A DNA stretch of 64,000 nucleotides from JAXDAY01 sp034679345 (GTDB lineage Bacteria; Eisenbacteria; RBG-16-71-46; CAIMUX01; VGJL01). Below are positions 40,850 to 50,289 of the stretch, one piece after another. A program made the position numbers and the translations under genes. The notes under the pieces are model-generated. The model worked only from the letters and a program-made list of their open reading frames with translations. It did no database searches and was not told where the DNA came from. How positions within the stretch are numbered: position 1 is the first letter of the stretch; every line of letters begins with the position of its first letter. Where the stretch lies: the NCBI GenBank assembly GCA_034679345.1, contig JAXDAY010000028.1, forward strand, positions 186,001 to 250,000, in the 5' to 3' direction.

Positions 40850-42129
40850 TCGTTGTATCCCTCGCGAATCGCATCCATGAGGATCGAGATCTCGAGATCC
40901 ATGCGCGCCCTGGGATCGAGAATCAGCTTGCGGACGTGCATGGAGCCTCTGCGCGCGAGCTCGTTGCGCTGCTCATCATTCTCGAGAAGATCGGCGAGTA
41001 CATCTCCCAGCTTCGGCAGATCCTCGCGCCGGATCAGGACCCCCGTGCGGCCGGGCACGATCAGCTCCCGCGTGGTCCCGGCATCCAGCGCCACCACGCA
41101 TCTCCGGCAAGCCATCGCCTCGAAGACCGGATTCGCCGCGTTCGTCCGGTCGAGAAGCGAGGCGACGACCGAGGCGGTCCGATACCACTGGGGCAGTTCG
41201 CCGTGCGCGATCGCGCCGGGCATCCGGACGGCGTGCCCCACTCCCAGGGAGCGGGCGCGGGCCTCGAGGGCCTCGCGCCTCGGACCGTCTCCCAGCAGGA
41301 CGGCGATCGCCCCGGGCGCGCGGCGAAGCAGAGCGGGCATTGCGTCGATCAGTCGCTCGAGCTTCTTCTCCATGGCCAGACGAGTGACCGTCATGACGAT
41401 CGGCGTCCCTTCCGGCACCGCCAATCGTTGCCAGACCGCGGCATCCGGCGGTCCCGGGGCATAGAGGGAGAAGTCGACCGGATTGCGGAGATGGAAGAAT
41501 CGCTCTCGCGGCACGCCGCAGCGGCGCGCGACCGCCTCTCCGTCGGCGCCGTCGTTGTTCAGGATGAAGCGGGAAGCCGGCGTTCGGAAGGCTCGGACCT
41601 CGGGAAAGTTCAAGTGGAAGCGGATCGGATCGTTCAGCGTGAGCGAGAGTGAGTTGCCGAAGAGGCGCGTCACGTTCGGCACTCGGAGAGCGCGGCCGAT
41701 TCGCCGCGCGACCGGCGCCTCGAAGGTGCCGAACGCCATGACGAGGTCCGGACGGGTCTCACGGGCCACGCGCATCGCGCTCGCGTAGCCGATCGCCTGA
41801 TAGGCCATGTAGATGGCGAGGCGAAGAAGGAGGCGCAGCGGCAGAATCGCGTAAGGGGGCATGAAACGGATCCGGCTTCGAAAGCGGTGGAGGAGGACGC
41901 CTTCGCGGGTCTCGATTCCCGGCCGGTCTCCACGCTCGGCCGGCAGGACGATGTGGACTTCGTGACCGCGCTCGGCGAGCGCGCGCGGAACTCTCCAGAA
42001 CGAGCTCGCCCCCATCCCCTCCCCCATGCTCCAGAACGAGGGCTGGGCATACAAGATGAGGAATCGTTTCGGCTCCTCCGCGGCCGGCGATCCATTCTTC
42101 TCATCGCTGCTCTTCTCGCGGGATCCCAT
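40846..42129 (-). CDS. GT4-family glycosyltransferase
   Basis: 427 residues from the ATG at 42127-42129; frames further upstream are unlike protein. The GT-B fold begins FLILYAQPSFWSMGEGMGAS, with a glycine-rich donor-side loop. The C-terminal half carries IVMTVTRLAMEKKLERLIDA, VLLGDGPRREALEARA and NPVFEAMACRRCVVALDAGT (EX7E-like). It is the first gene of a two-gene glycosyltransferase unit, divergent from the methyltransferase. With Wzx and Wzy nearby, a role in building the repeat unit of the exopolysaccharide is likely. The sugar is not predictable. Confidence 0.87.
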   Translation of the reverse strand: MGSREKSSDEKNGSPAAEEPKRFLILYAQPSFWSMGEGMGASSFWRVPRALAERGHEVHIVLPAERGDRPGIETREGVLLHRFRSRIRFMPPYAILPLRLLLRLAIYMAYQAIGYASAMRVARETRPDLVMAFGTFEAPVARRIGRALRVPNVTRLFGNSLSLTLNDPIRFHLNFPEVRAFRTPASRFILNNDGADGEAVARRCGVPRERFFHLRNPVDFSLYAPGPPDAAVWQRLAVPEGTPIVMTVTRLAMEKKLERLIDAMPALLRRAPGAIAVLLGDGPRREALEARARSLGVGHAVRMPGAIAHGELPQWYRTASVVASLLDRTNAANPVFEAMACRRCVVALDAGTTRELIVPGRTGVLIRREDLPKLGDVLADLLENDEQRNELARRGSMHVRKLILDPRARMDLEISILMDAIREGYNE

Positions 42130-42221
42130 GAGCCCCGAGGATAGCGACGCGATCCAACGGCGGCAAGACGCGCCCTGTGGGCGGTTGCGCGCTCCCCCAC
42201 GGATCGGCGACGATCCTTCCG

Positions 42222-43109
42222 ATGATCCCGCCGATCGACACAAGAAGAGAGGCGCGCTTCTGGGACGGGCGGCAGACTCCCGACTCGCCCGATCACCGTC
42301 TTCGACGCCGTGTCGAATCTCCCCAGGAGCTCTGGGAAGATCCCGATGTGGAGGCAATCGCCCGCGGGCGGTACGTCGACCGGATCCTCGATGCTTGCGA
42401 ACCCGCTCCATTGGAGATCCTGGAGCTGGCCTGCGGATGTGGATGGCTCTCGCTCGAGCTCGCCAGGCGCGGGCACCGGGTGCATGGAATCGATCTCTCT
42501 CCCGAGAGGATCAAGAGCGCGCGGGACTATGCCGCGGCGGTGAGCCGGGTCGAGCCGGGTCTCGGCGCGTTGACTCATGAGGTGGCGGATCTGAATGCCG
42601 TTGTCCTCCCGCGACGCGCCTACGACCGAATCGTCTGCTGGGACGGGCTGCATCATATCCACGCCGTCCATCGCTTGATGGAGCAGATCGCGGTCGCCCT
42701 TCGTCCGGGCGGGAAGCTCGTGATCTTCGACCACATTGGCCCCGCGGGCCCGGTTCAATCGGCGATCGATCGCGGGATCGCCGTGGCGGTGGTCCTCATC
42801 CATCAACCCGGGAGCTTCGGCACGGTGATCCGCCGCGCTCGAGCGGCCGAGCGGGCGCCCTCCGAGGATGTCACCGGGACGGAGATGATCGAAGCCGCGC
42901 GATCGATCTTCGGACGCGATCGCGTGCGAACCGAGACCGCGCTCGCCTTCGGCAAGCGATGGCTGGCGCGCATGCGGGGCCCGCGCCCGATCCGCCTCGC
43001 GGCGGCGCGACTCCACTGCGCGCTCGATGCTCTCGCGATCCGCGCGCGTTTGGCGCGCGGGGAATACCTCTACCTGGAAGCCCTCCAGGCCGGGGACGCG
43101 GGCGCTTAG
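42222..43109 (+). CDS. Class I SAM-dependent methyltransferase
   Basis: 295 residues from the ATG at 42222. A GTG at 42177 is possible; neither has a strong ribosome binding site. Motif I is ILELACGCGWLSLELA, followed by the acidic strand end VHGIDLSP. YDRIVCWDGLHHIHAVHRLM and LRPGGKLVIFDHIGP are motifs II and III of the UbiE/COQ5-like group. The last 60 residues are helical and Arg-rich. It ends 2 bases before pabB, so it is probably cotranscribed with pabBC, but it may act on the glycan made by the flanking genes. The substrate is unknown. Confidence 0.8.
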   Translation: MIPPIDTRREARFWDGRQTPDSPDHRLRRRVESPQELWEDPDVEAIARGRYVDRILDACEPAPLEILELACGCGWLSLELARRGHRVHGIDLSPERIKSARDYAAAVSRVEPGLGALTHEVADLNAVVLPRRAYDRIVCWDGLHHIHAVHRLMEQIAVALRPGGKLVIFDHIGPAGPVQSAIDRGIAVAVVLIHQPGSFGTVIRRARAAERAPSEDVTGTEMIEAARSIFGRDRVRTETALAFGKRWLARMRGPRPIRLAAARLHCALDALAIRARLARGEYLYLEALQAGDAGA

Positions 43110-43111
43110 CG

Positions 43112-44512
43112 ATGAGCGCCCTGCCGATCGCCGAGCGACTCGCCCCCGGGATCTCCCCGGTCGACGTGTTCGAGCGCCTCTCGCGCCTCCCGGGCGCGGC
43201 CTGGCTCGACAGCGCGGCTCCCGCGGGGGGGCTCGGACGCTTCACGTTCCTCGCCTCCGATCCGTACCGGATCGTCGAGGCGGGATCGACGGATCCCGGC
43301 GATCCGCTCGAGCGGCTCCGCGAAGCCCTCGGGCCGCCCATCCGCGCGGAAGCGCCCGTTCCGGGACCCTTCGCCGGCGGAGCGATCGGGTTTCTCTCCT
43401 ACGACCTGGGCCGACGCTACGAGACGGTCCCGTCGATCGCCCGGGACGATCTCGCGATGCCCGACCTGCGCTTCGGCCTCTACGACGTCTTTGTCGCATT
43501 CGACGCCACGGACGCACCTGGCTGGATCATCTCGACCGGCGCGCCCGAGGATGGAGTCGCCGCGTCGCGCCGCGCCCGGGATCGACTTGCCTGGCTGCGA
43601 GAGATCCTCGCCGGCCCGAAGCCTCCTCCCGGGCCTTGGCGGTGCGGCGAGCCCGTCTCGTCGCAGAGCCGCGATGGCTACGCGAGCGATGTCCGGCGCG
43701 CGCTCGATTGGATCCGCGAAGGGCATGTCTATCAGGTCAACCTCTCCCAGCGCTTCGACGCCGCGTTCGCGGGGGATCCGGCCGGGGCCTATCTCGCGCT
43801 CCGCGCGGCCAATCCCGCGCCCTTCGCGGCCTACATCGACGCGGGAGCGCATCAGATCCTCTCCTCCTCGCCCGAGCGCTTCCTCGCCGTCGGCGGAGGG
43901 CGCGTCGAGATCCGCCCGATCAAGGGGACCGCCCGGAGGGATCCCGATCCGTCCGTGGATCGAGGACTCGCCGAGGGCCTGCTCGCGAGCGTCAAGGATC
44001 GAGCCGAGCTCACGATGATCGTCGATCTGTGTCGAAACGACCTCGGGAGGGTCTGCTCGTACGGATCCGTGCGCGCGGACGCGTTCCCCCGGCTCGAGAG
44101 CTATGCGACGGTCCACCATCTCGTCGCGACCGTCTCGGGATGGCTCCGCGAAGGGGCGGACGCCTTCGACGCCGTGCGCGCGGCCTTTCCCGCCGGCTCG
44201 ATCACGGGCGCTCCGAAGATCCGCGCGATGGAGATCATCGAGGAGATCGAGCCCACGCGCCGCGGGGTCTACTGCGGCTCGATCGGATGGATCGGCCGCG
44301 ATGGGCGGATGGACCTGAACGTCGCGATCCGAACGATGGTCATCCGGGAAGGGAGGCTCCACTTCCAGGTCGGAGGCGGCATCGTGGCAGACTCGAATCC
44401 GCACGCCGAATACGAGGAGACGCTGCACAAGGCTGAGGGGATGCGGCGCGCGCTGCTGCTAGCGGCTCTCGACGGGGCCGCTCTCCATGCGCGCGCCGCG
44501 GGGCCACGATGA
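43112..44512 (+). CDS. pabB: Aminodeoxychorismate synthase component I
   Basis: A 466-residue chorismate-binding enzyme. The start ATG is 2 bases after the preceding stop; the longer frame is a shadow. The key Lys271 in RPIKGTARR, the nucleophile that distinguishes PabB (Lys274 in E. coli) from anthranilate synthase, is present. Other motifs are GHVYQVNLSQRF, SSSPERFL, ELTMIVDLCRNDLGRVC, PAGSITGAPKIRAMEIIEE and GGGIVADSNP. It makes 4-amino-4-deoxychorismate for folate. The glutaminase partner (PabA/TrpG) is not in the window. It is coupled by ATGA to pabC. Confidence 0.92.
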   Translation: MSALPIAERLAPGISPVDVFERLSRLPGAAWLDSAAPAGGLGRFTFLASDPYRIVEAGSTDPGDPLERLREALGPPIRAEAPVPGPFAGGAIGFLSYDLGRRYETVPSIARDDLAMPDLRFGLYDVFVAFDATDAPGWIISTGAPEDGVAASRRARDRLAWLREILAGPKPPPGPWRCGEPVSSQSRDGYASDVRRALDWIREGHVYQVNLSQRFDAAFAGDPAGAYLALRAANPAPFAAYIDAGAHQILSSSPERFLAVGGGRVEIRPIKGTARRDPDPSVDRGLAEGLLASVKDRAELTMIVDLCRNDLGRVCSYGSVRADAFPRLESYATVHHLVATVSGWLREGADAFDAVRAAFPAGSITGAPKIRAMEIIEEIEPTRRGVYCGSIGWIGRDGRMDLNVAIRTMVIREGRLHFQVGGGIVADSNPHAEYEETLHKAEGMRRALLLAALDGAALHARAAGPR

Positions 44513-45369
44513 TCTGCCTCCTCGACGATCGCCTGCTGGAAGCCGATCAGGCGCGCGTGCCCGTGCTCGACCGGGGTCTGCTCCACGGCGATGGCCTCTT
44601 CGAGACCCTGCGCGTGCGCGGGGGGCGGATCGAGTTCGCCTCCGCGCACGCGCGACGGCTGCTTGCTTCCGCCGAGGCGCTGGGGATCGACTCGATCTGG
44701 GATCTGCCCGAGCTCATCGAGGCCATGGCCCGAGTCGTGCGGGCGAACGGCGGCGGAGATCTCGTGCTGCGGGTCCACCTGACGCGGGGGCGGGGCGGCT
44801 CGCGGCTCGATCTGGAGGGAATCCACCATCCGTCGAGGATCATCACCGCGAGTCCGTTCACCGTCGCGCCCCGGGAGCGAATGATGGAGGGCCTGCGTCT
44901 GGCGACCGCGCCATTCCCGCGCAACGAGCGCTCTCCGCTGGCGCGCCACAAGACGGCGAGCTATCTCGAGTCGGTCCTCGCGCGGGCCGCCGCCCGCCGC
45001 GCCGGAGCCGACGAGGCGCTCTTCCTCAATACCTCCGGCAGGCTGGCCGAGGCGGCCGCCGCGAACATCTTCCTCGTGGCTGCGCGCCACGTTGTGACCC
45101 CATCGATCGAGGAAGGGGCTCTCCCGGGGATCGTGCGGGCCGCCGCGATCCGCGCCGCCGGCGAGCTCGGCCTCGTGGTCGAGGAGCGGCCGGTCCTTCC
45201 CGAGGAGGCGTTGCTCACGCCCGAGGTCTTCCTCACGAACAGCCTCTACCCGATCGCATCGGTGGCTCGAATCGACGACCGGCCGCTGCCGGATCCGGTC
45301 GCGGATCCAGTCATCCCGCGTCTCAGGATGCGGGTGCGGAGCCTTGCGCTCGAGGACGCCGCCGGATGA
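44509..45369 (+). CDS. pabC: Aminodeoxychorismate lyase (class IV PLP enzyme)
   Basis: A 286-residue fold-type IV aminotransferase-like enzyme. The N-terminal signature is RVPVLDRGLLHGDGLFETLR. The PLP lysine is Lys148 in LARHKTASYLESV. EALFLNTSGRLAEAAAANIF and EGALPGIVRAAAI complete the family pattern. It could be a branched-chain or D-amino-acid aminotransferase by family alone, but the overlap with pabB makes PabC, which gives p-aminobenzoate and pyruvate, by far the best reading. Its last 47 bases overlap the convergent flippase gene. Confidence 0.88.
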   Translation: MICLLDDRLLEADQARVPVLDRGLLHGDGLFETLRVRGGRIEFASAHARRLLASAEALGIDSIWDLPELIEAMARVVRANGGGDLVLRVHLTRGRGGSRLDLEGIHHPSRIITASPFTVAPRERMMEGLRLATAPFPRNERSPLARHKTASYLESVLARAAARRAGADEALFLNTSGRLAEAAAANIFLVAARHVVTPSIEEGALPGIVRAAAIRAAGELGLVVEERPVLPEEALLTPEVFLTNSLYPIASVARIDDRPLPDPVADPVIPRLRMRVRSLALEDAAG

Positions 45370-46744
45370 GCTCGATGTCCCGGCGGCGGATCAGGCGCAG
45401 CGCCCAGAGGCCGATCGCATAGAGGGCAAGCGCAGGGACCGTCCACCCCACGGCAAGGACGCCGTAACAGACGAAGTAGAGGGAGAGGACGCGCAGCACG
45501 CCCCCGCGCGCGTCGACCTGGAATCGCGCGCGCGCGATACCGGCGAAGAGCAGCGCCGAAGTCCCCGTCGCGGCGACGCCTGCGATCGCGGCGCCGCGAA
45601 TTCCCATCCTCGGGACGAGAGCGAGGTCGAGGACCAAGTTCACCCCGAGGACGGCGAGCGACTGGGCGATCGCGTAGGCGGGGCGATTCTTGCTGTTGTA
45701 GAGCGGGATCAGGAGGACGAGAAGCGATGCGCCGACTGCGTGGCCGGTGTAGATCCGCGCGATCGGAACGCTTCCCTCATAGTCGGCTCCCAGGAGGAGT
45801 CGCACGATCGGTCCCGCTGTCGCCGCGAGCAGGAGGGCCCCCGCGCCCATCAAGGCGCCCAGGAGACGGGTCCCGTTCTCGACGACCGTGCGCCTCAGAT
45901 CCTCCGATCCGGGTCGACTGAAGTAGTAGAGAAGCGGCACGCCGATCGGAGTCAGCACGAGCTGCTCGACGATCGTCGTCATCCGAACCCCCGCGGTGAA
46001 GAGCCCCGTCGGCTCCGCCCCGAGCAGTCCCCTGACTACATAGACGTCGACCGTGCTGCAGAGGATTCGGACGAGCTCGGCGAGGAGGACCAAGCGCGCA
46101 AAGCCGACGACCTCGCGATCCAGCGGCGGTGCGGGACCGCGCAGCTGGCCGCGCAGGAGCCAGAATGCGACGAGGACTACCAGGAGGTCCAAGCCCGCGT
46201 AAGCGGCGAATGCCGGCACGAACTCCGGCAGGGCCAGGGCGACCGCCACCGCGGCGGCCTTGGCGCCGAAGTTCCACCCCAGGTCGAGCAGGGAGAGGAT
46301 CTTGAGCTTGCCTTGCCCGCGGAGCATGCCGAGAGCGCAGGTATAGAGGGCGTAGACCAGCACGAAAGCCGGCAGGAGCAACCCGGCGCGCGCGGCGTCG
46401 AGCGGAAAGCCGGTCGCGCGGATCGCGACGTAGACGATCGCCCCGAGGGCGGGCCCGAAGACGAGGATTCGACGCAACGCCCTCCGGAAGAGCCCGCCCG
46501 ACTGGCCATCGGGCCTCTCGGGGATGAAACGCGCGAGCGTGTCGTGGAATCCGAGCCCGCAAAGAACGCCGAGCGTCATCCCCCCCGCCAGCAGGAACTG
46601 GAAGCGGCCCGCCTCCTCGGGGCGAAGGATGCGATAGAGCAGGAGGCTCGCGAGGACCGAGAGCCCCCCGGTCGCCGCGCGCGCCGCGACGAATCCGGCC
46701 GAGTGGAGAAAGATGCGGCGCGTCTCGGGAGCTACCGGTCTCAT
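45323..46744 (-). CDS. Wzx-type polysaccharide flippase
   Basis: 473 residues from the ATG at 46742-46744 with about 12-14 hydrophobic helices, the MATE/PST-family topology. The start is like other Wzx proteins (IFLHSAGFVAARAATGGLSV, then SLLLYRILRPEEAGRFQFLL). It flips undecaprenyl-linked repeat units across the inner membrane. It is the last gene of a five-gene operon, 22 bases after the GT2 stop. The 3' end overlaps pabC. Confidence 0.87.
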   Translation of the reverse strand: MRPVAPETRRIFLHSAGFVAARAATGGLSVLASLLLYRILRPEEAGRFQFLLAGGMTLGVLCGLGFHDTLARFIPERPDGQSGGLFRRALRRILVFGPALGAIVYVAIRATGFPLDAARAGLLLPAFVLVYALYTCALGMLRGQGKLKILSLLDLGWNFGAKAAAVAVALALPEFVPAFAAYAGLDLLVVLVAFWLLRGQLRGPAPPLDREVVGFARLVLLAELVRILCSTVDVYVVRGLLGAEPTGLFTAGVRMTTIVEQLVLTPIGVPLLYYFSRPGSEDLRRTVVENGTRLLGALMGAGALLLAATAGPIVRLLLGADYEGSVPIARIYTGHAVGASLLVLLIPLYNSKNRPAYAIAQSLAVLGVNLVLDLALVPRMGIRGAAIAGVAATGTSALLFAGIARARFQVDARGGVLRVLSLYFVCYGVLAVGWTVPALALYAIGLWALRLIRRRDIELIRRRPRAQGSAPAS

Positions 46745-46766
46745 TCCACGGCCCGGCCGGGGCGCA

Positions 46767-47642
46767 TCACTCCCGCCACCAGCTGCGCCGTCCCAGGAGC
46801 GCCTTCTTCTGCTCCCTCCGGAAGCCTTCGATCTCTTCGGGTCGCAGAAGACGGGACGGCCGCAGCCTGTACCCCTCGAGGAATCCATAGAAGAAAGCGA
46901 TCCCGCCGATCACGTACGGTCGACGGACCATGTTCCGCACGGCGCGCAGGAGCGCGAAGAGGGGCAGGTAGCCGATCCGGTAGGCCGCGAGCCCCTTGAC
47001 GCGGAGATTGTCCAACCGGCCCGACGCCGTCCCCGTCACCCTCAAGTGGCGGAACCGGACCTCCGGCAGCGAGCGCGTCCTCCAGCCGGCCAGCCGGGCT
47101 CGAATGATGTCGACCGTGTCCCACCCGGGACCCGGCACGAGGGGGCCGATGTCATCAAGGCAGGCGCTGCGATAGACCTTCGTCGCTCCATGGACGTGAT
47201 AGGAGGGGATCCGAACGAGCCCCCACGATCCGTCGGGGTGCGGCTCCAGCGCTCGTCCCCCGGCGATCCCCAGGCGCGGGTCGGCCTCCATCGCCTCGAG
47301 GATCCTCTCGAAGTAGTCGGGATCGAAGCTCACATCGCCGTCGAGCTTGACGACCAGGTCGGGATCGAGCGCTCCCGCCTGCGGGAGCAGCGCGTTGAAT
47401 CCCGTGGAGGTCGCGCTTCCGGCGCTTCGCCCGCTCTCGCGCTCCGCGCGCACGACGCGGATCCAGGGATTCTCATTCGCGGCCGCCGCCAGCATCGCCG
47501 GCGTCCCGTCCCGCGATGCGTCGTCGCGGACGAACCAAGCGATCGGCCGGATCGTCTGGGAGAGAACCGAGCCGATCGTCTGCTCGATGTAGGCCTCCTC
47601 GTCGCGAACGACGCTGATCAGGATGTAACGCAGTCCGCTCAT
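46767..47642 (-). CDS. GT2-family glycosyltransferase
   Basis: A 291-residue GT-A enzyme. It starts LRYILISVVRDEEAYIEQTI, with WFVRDDASRDGTPAML and the metal-binding KLDGDVSFDPDYFE (DxD) motif. The ATG lies in an ATGA overlap with the polymerase stop. Residues near the C-terminus (YVIGGIAFFYGFLEGYRL) could be membrane-associated. It probably adds a side sugar or starts the repeat unit of the exopolysaccharide. Confidence 0.87.
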   Translation of the reverse strand: MSGLRYILISVVRDEEAYIEQTIGSVLSQTIRPIAWFVRDDASRDGTPAMLAAAANENPWIRVVRAERESGRSAGSATSTGFNALLPQAGALDPDLVVKLDGDVSFDPDYFERILEAMEADPRLGIAGGRALEPHPDGSWGLVRIPSYHVHGATKVYRSACLDDIGPLVPGPGWDTVDIIRARLAGWRTRSLPEVRFRHLRVTGTASGRLDNLRVKGLAAYRIGYLPLFALLRAVRNMVRRPYVIGGIAFFYGFLEGYRLRPSRLLRPEEIEGFRREQKKALLGRRSWWRE

Positions 47643-48997
47643 GCGCGAGTCGAGCCGGAGGGCTCGCCCCCCTCGTGCAGCGCAAGGGCGAGCAGGATCC
47701 AGAACAGGGTCGCGATCACGGGGACCTCGAACGGATTCTCCGCGAAGCTCCCGGCGAGGATGCCCCAGAACGAGGCGACGGCGGCCTGCGTGACGGCATC
47801 GGCGCGGGCCCGCGGGCCTTTCATCCTTCGCCGGAGCATCACCGAGGCGGTCACGACGAAGACGAGAAACGCCGCGACTCCGACAATGCCGGTCTCGAGC
47901 CCCAGTCCGATCCAGGTCTGATGCGACGCTCTGCCGGTGTCGTAGGCCACGTACTCCGTGAAGGTGTCGGGTCCCGAGCCGAAGTAGGGCCGCTTCGGAA
48001 TGAGGGTGAGGGCATAGAGCCAGAGGCCGATGCGCCAGAGAAAGCTGTTCTCCCCCTCGTTCGACCAGGCGGTCTGCCATCGCGCGAGGAAGGTCGGCAA
48101 CACCACCGCGACGCTCGCCAGGAATGCGGGGACCCCGACGAGGAGCCACCGCCGGCGCCGCGTGATGACGAGCAGCGCGACCGCTGAGACGAACATCACG
48201 ATCCAGCCGGTCCGTCCGAACGAGAGGTAGAGGATCGAGAGCTGCAACGCGAGAAGGGCCGATAGATAGGTCCTCCGGAACCACCGTCCGTCGAGGAGCA
48301 GGCTCAGGGTCAAAGTCGCCGTCACCGCCAGGTAGATCGACAGAGAGACCGGATGACGAAGCGTCCCGTAGGCGCGGCGGATCACCTCTCCCCCCGCGAC
48401 CGGCGTCTCCAGGCCGTAGAACTTCGGGATGTCGAAGATCACGCCCAGGATCGCCGCGATGCACGGAATCAGGCTCGAGAGAACGAGCGCTCCCGCAAGC
48501 ATCCTGCGATCGCTCGAGGAGAACGCGGCTTTGATCAAGAAGGCGTAGAGGATCAGATACTCCAGATCCCGCATCCAGTTCTTCATGCTGCGCGCCGGAT
48601 TGACGCTGAGAGCGACCGAGACCAACGTCACGGCGAGGAACAACACGTAGGCTCTCTCGACCGGACTGCGGAACGGGGCGGGGCCGCCCAGCGCGAGCCG
48701 GACCGCCAGCGCCCACATGAGCAGCGCGGAGAAGACGACGTGGAGCGACACGCTCGTATCGCCGATCTGGATGATGTCCAGGTTGACCGCGAGAAGCACG
48801 AAGATCGACAGAACCAGGATCGGGCGCGAGAGGATGCGAAGCCCCAGGACCGGCAATGCGAGCAGGATGGCGGGGAGGAACAAGAACAGCGGGCTCTTCA
48901 GCCACGCCGCGGCGAGCGCGGACAACAGACAGAGGAGGATGGCCGAAGCGGTCAGCGCCCGCGACGGAGCGAGGGACGGTGCCGGAGAGCTCGCCAT
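47639..48997 (-). CDS. O-antigen polymerase/ligase-like membrane protein (Wzy/WaaL type)
   Basis: 452 residues from the ATG at 48995-48997; the longer frame is not protein-like. About 12 hydrophobic helices are present, with a large periplasmic loop containing RWQTAWSNEGENSFLWRIG and YFGSGPDTFTEYV. That loop resembles the O-antigen ligase/polymerase family, with GSGPDTF corresponding to the G-x-G-xx-x-F motif. It sits between Wzz and the GT2 gene, so polymerisation of the exopolysaccharide is the most likely role. Confidence 0.82.
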   Translation of the reverse strand: MASSPAPSLAPSRALTASAILLCLLSALAAAWLKSPLFLFLPAILLALPVLGLRILSRPILVLSIFVLLAVNLDIIQIGDTSVSLHVVFSALLMWALAVRLALGGPAPFRSPVERAYVLFLAVTLVSVALSVNPARSMKNWMRDLEYLILYAFLIKAAFSSSDRRMLAGALVLSSLIPCIAAILGVIFDIPKFYGLETPVAGGEVIRRAYGTLRHPVSLSIYLAVTATLTLSLLLDGRWFRRTYLSALLALQLSILYLSFGRTGWIVMFVSAVALLVITRRRRWLLVGVPAFLASVAVVLPTFLARWQTAWSNEGENSFLWRIGLWLYALTLIPKRPYFGSGPDTFTEYVAYDTGRASHQTWIGLGLETGIVGVAAFLVFVVTASVMLRRRMKGPRARADAVTQAAVASFWGILAGSFAENPFEVPVIATLFWILLALALHEGGEPSGSTRA

Positions 48998-49010
48998 CCG
49001 GGTGGAGGCC

Positions 49011-50270
49011 TCAGCCAGCGATTCCTCGGGTCGGTCCGATGCGGAACGCCCGCCGGAGGAATGAAGGAAGCGCCGCCGCCAGCTCACCCCGAGTCTCGCC
49101 GTCGATCCGGCGGTCGAGATCGTCCAGGAACACGCCGCAGAGGATCCCGGCGAGCAGCCCTCCGACGAGGGCGGCCAGGACGAAGCCGACGCGGTGCGGG
49201 CCGCTCTTTGCATGGGGCACACGCGCGCGATCGAGAGATTCGAAGGCGGGGATCGACTGGCTCTCCTCGATCTTCGTCTGCTCGAGCTGCGCCGCCAGGA
49301 GGCTGTACTTCGTCTCCTGAACCTTGAGGTCGATCAGGATGTGGGCGTATTCCCCGGCAAGCCGCGGCATCTCGGTCAGGGGGATCAGGAATGGTTCCTC
49401 CGATCGCCCGCGCGACGCGACCGCTCCCGAGCGGATGGAGGAGGCCGTCTGGCCCTCCAAGCGGCCGACCAGCTTCGCGATCTGCCCTTCGATCGCTTCG
49501 ATCTGATAGTCGAGGCCCTTGAGCCGTCCCGACTGCGGGCTCGCGAAGCCGCCGAGCGCGTCGCGCTCGGTTTGCGCCTCGAGAAGTTGCGCCTGCAGCG
49601 TCCCGATGAGCTCGAGCATCCCCTCGGTCTGCTTCTCGACGGAGAAGACACCGTAGCGCTCCTGGAAGCCTTCGAGGCGGACTCGGGTCGAGTCGAGCTT
49701 CGCCAGCGTCTCGTTCAGGGCGTTCTCGACGCGGATCCGGGTCCGGCGTGCCCGCGATAGAGCGAGCGTCTCGCTCGAGCGCTCGAGGGCGATGAGGTAG
49801 GCGTTCACGATCGACGCCGCCATCGTGGGCGAGAGATCCATCGCCTCAATCGTGATCGAGACAGGATCGGGCGGGTCGAATACGATCCTCTCCTGCATGA
49901 TCCGCAGAGTCTTCTCGATCCGCTCCTCCTCGGTCTTCGCCTTGACCTTGTAATGTCGGGAGAGTCCGAGGCTGTCGGCTACTGTGAGGGCCGTGCGCTC
50001 GCTCCTCAGGATCGCCAGGTACATCTCCGTGGGAGACACTTGGGCGGTGATGCCGGTCACCGCCGTGATCTGCGAGATCAGGTCCGAACCGAGGCCGCCA
50101 TGCGGCGTCTCCACCAGAATCGTCCCGTTCGCGGTGTAGCGGTTGGGCGTGAAGAGCATGACGATCGCCGTGACCAGGGGCAAACCGAGCGTGAATGTGA
50201 AGACGACCGACCGGCGCCGGCGAAGCACGCGCGCGAAGTCGAGCAGAGCCGAGCCGCCGCCATCCGCCAT
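49011..50270 (-). CDS. Wzz/Wzc-type chain length determinant without kinase domain
   Basis: 419 residues; the ATG follows GGAGGCAATCG. One membrane helix near the N-terminus (SVVFTFTLGLPLVTAIVMLF) and one at the C-terminus (VGFVLAALVGGLLAGILCGV) bracket a periplasmic coiled-coil domain of about 330 residues (for example ELIGTLQAQLLEAQTERDAL). This is the Wzz topology. A Wzc-type tyrosine kinase domain is missing, and no separate kinase is in the window. It controls polymer length together with Wzy and Wza. Confidence 0.87.
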   Translation of the reverse strand: MADGGGSALLDFARVLRRRRSVVFTFTLGLPLVTAIVMLFTPNRYTANGTILVETPHGGLGSDLISQITAVTGITAQVSPTEMYLAILRSERTALTVADSLGLSRHYKVKAKTEEERIEKTLRIMQERIVFDPPDPVSITIEAMDLSPTMAASIVNAYLIALERSSETLALSRARRTRIRVENALNETLAKLDSTRVRLEGFQERYGVFSVEKQTEGMLELIGTLQAQLLEAQTERDALGGFASPQSGRLKGLDYQIEAIEGQIAKLVGRLEGQTASSIRSGAVASRGRSEEPFLIPLTEMPRLAGEYAHILIDLKVQETKYSLLAAQLEQTKIEESQSIPAFESLDRARVPHAKSGPHRVGFVLAALVGGLLAGILCGVFLDDLDRRIDGETRGELAAALPSFLRRAFRIGPTRGIAG

Positions 50271-50289
50271 CGATTGCCTCCGTCCGGCC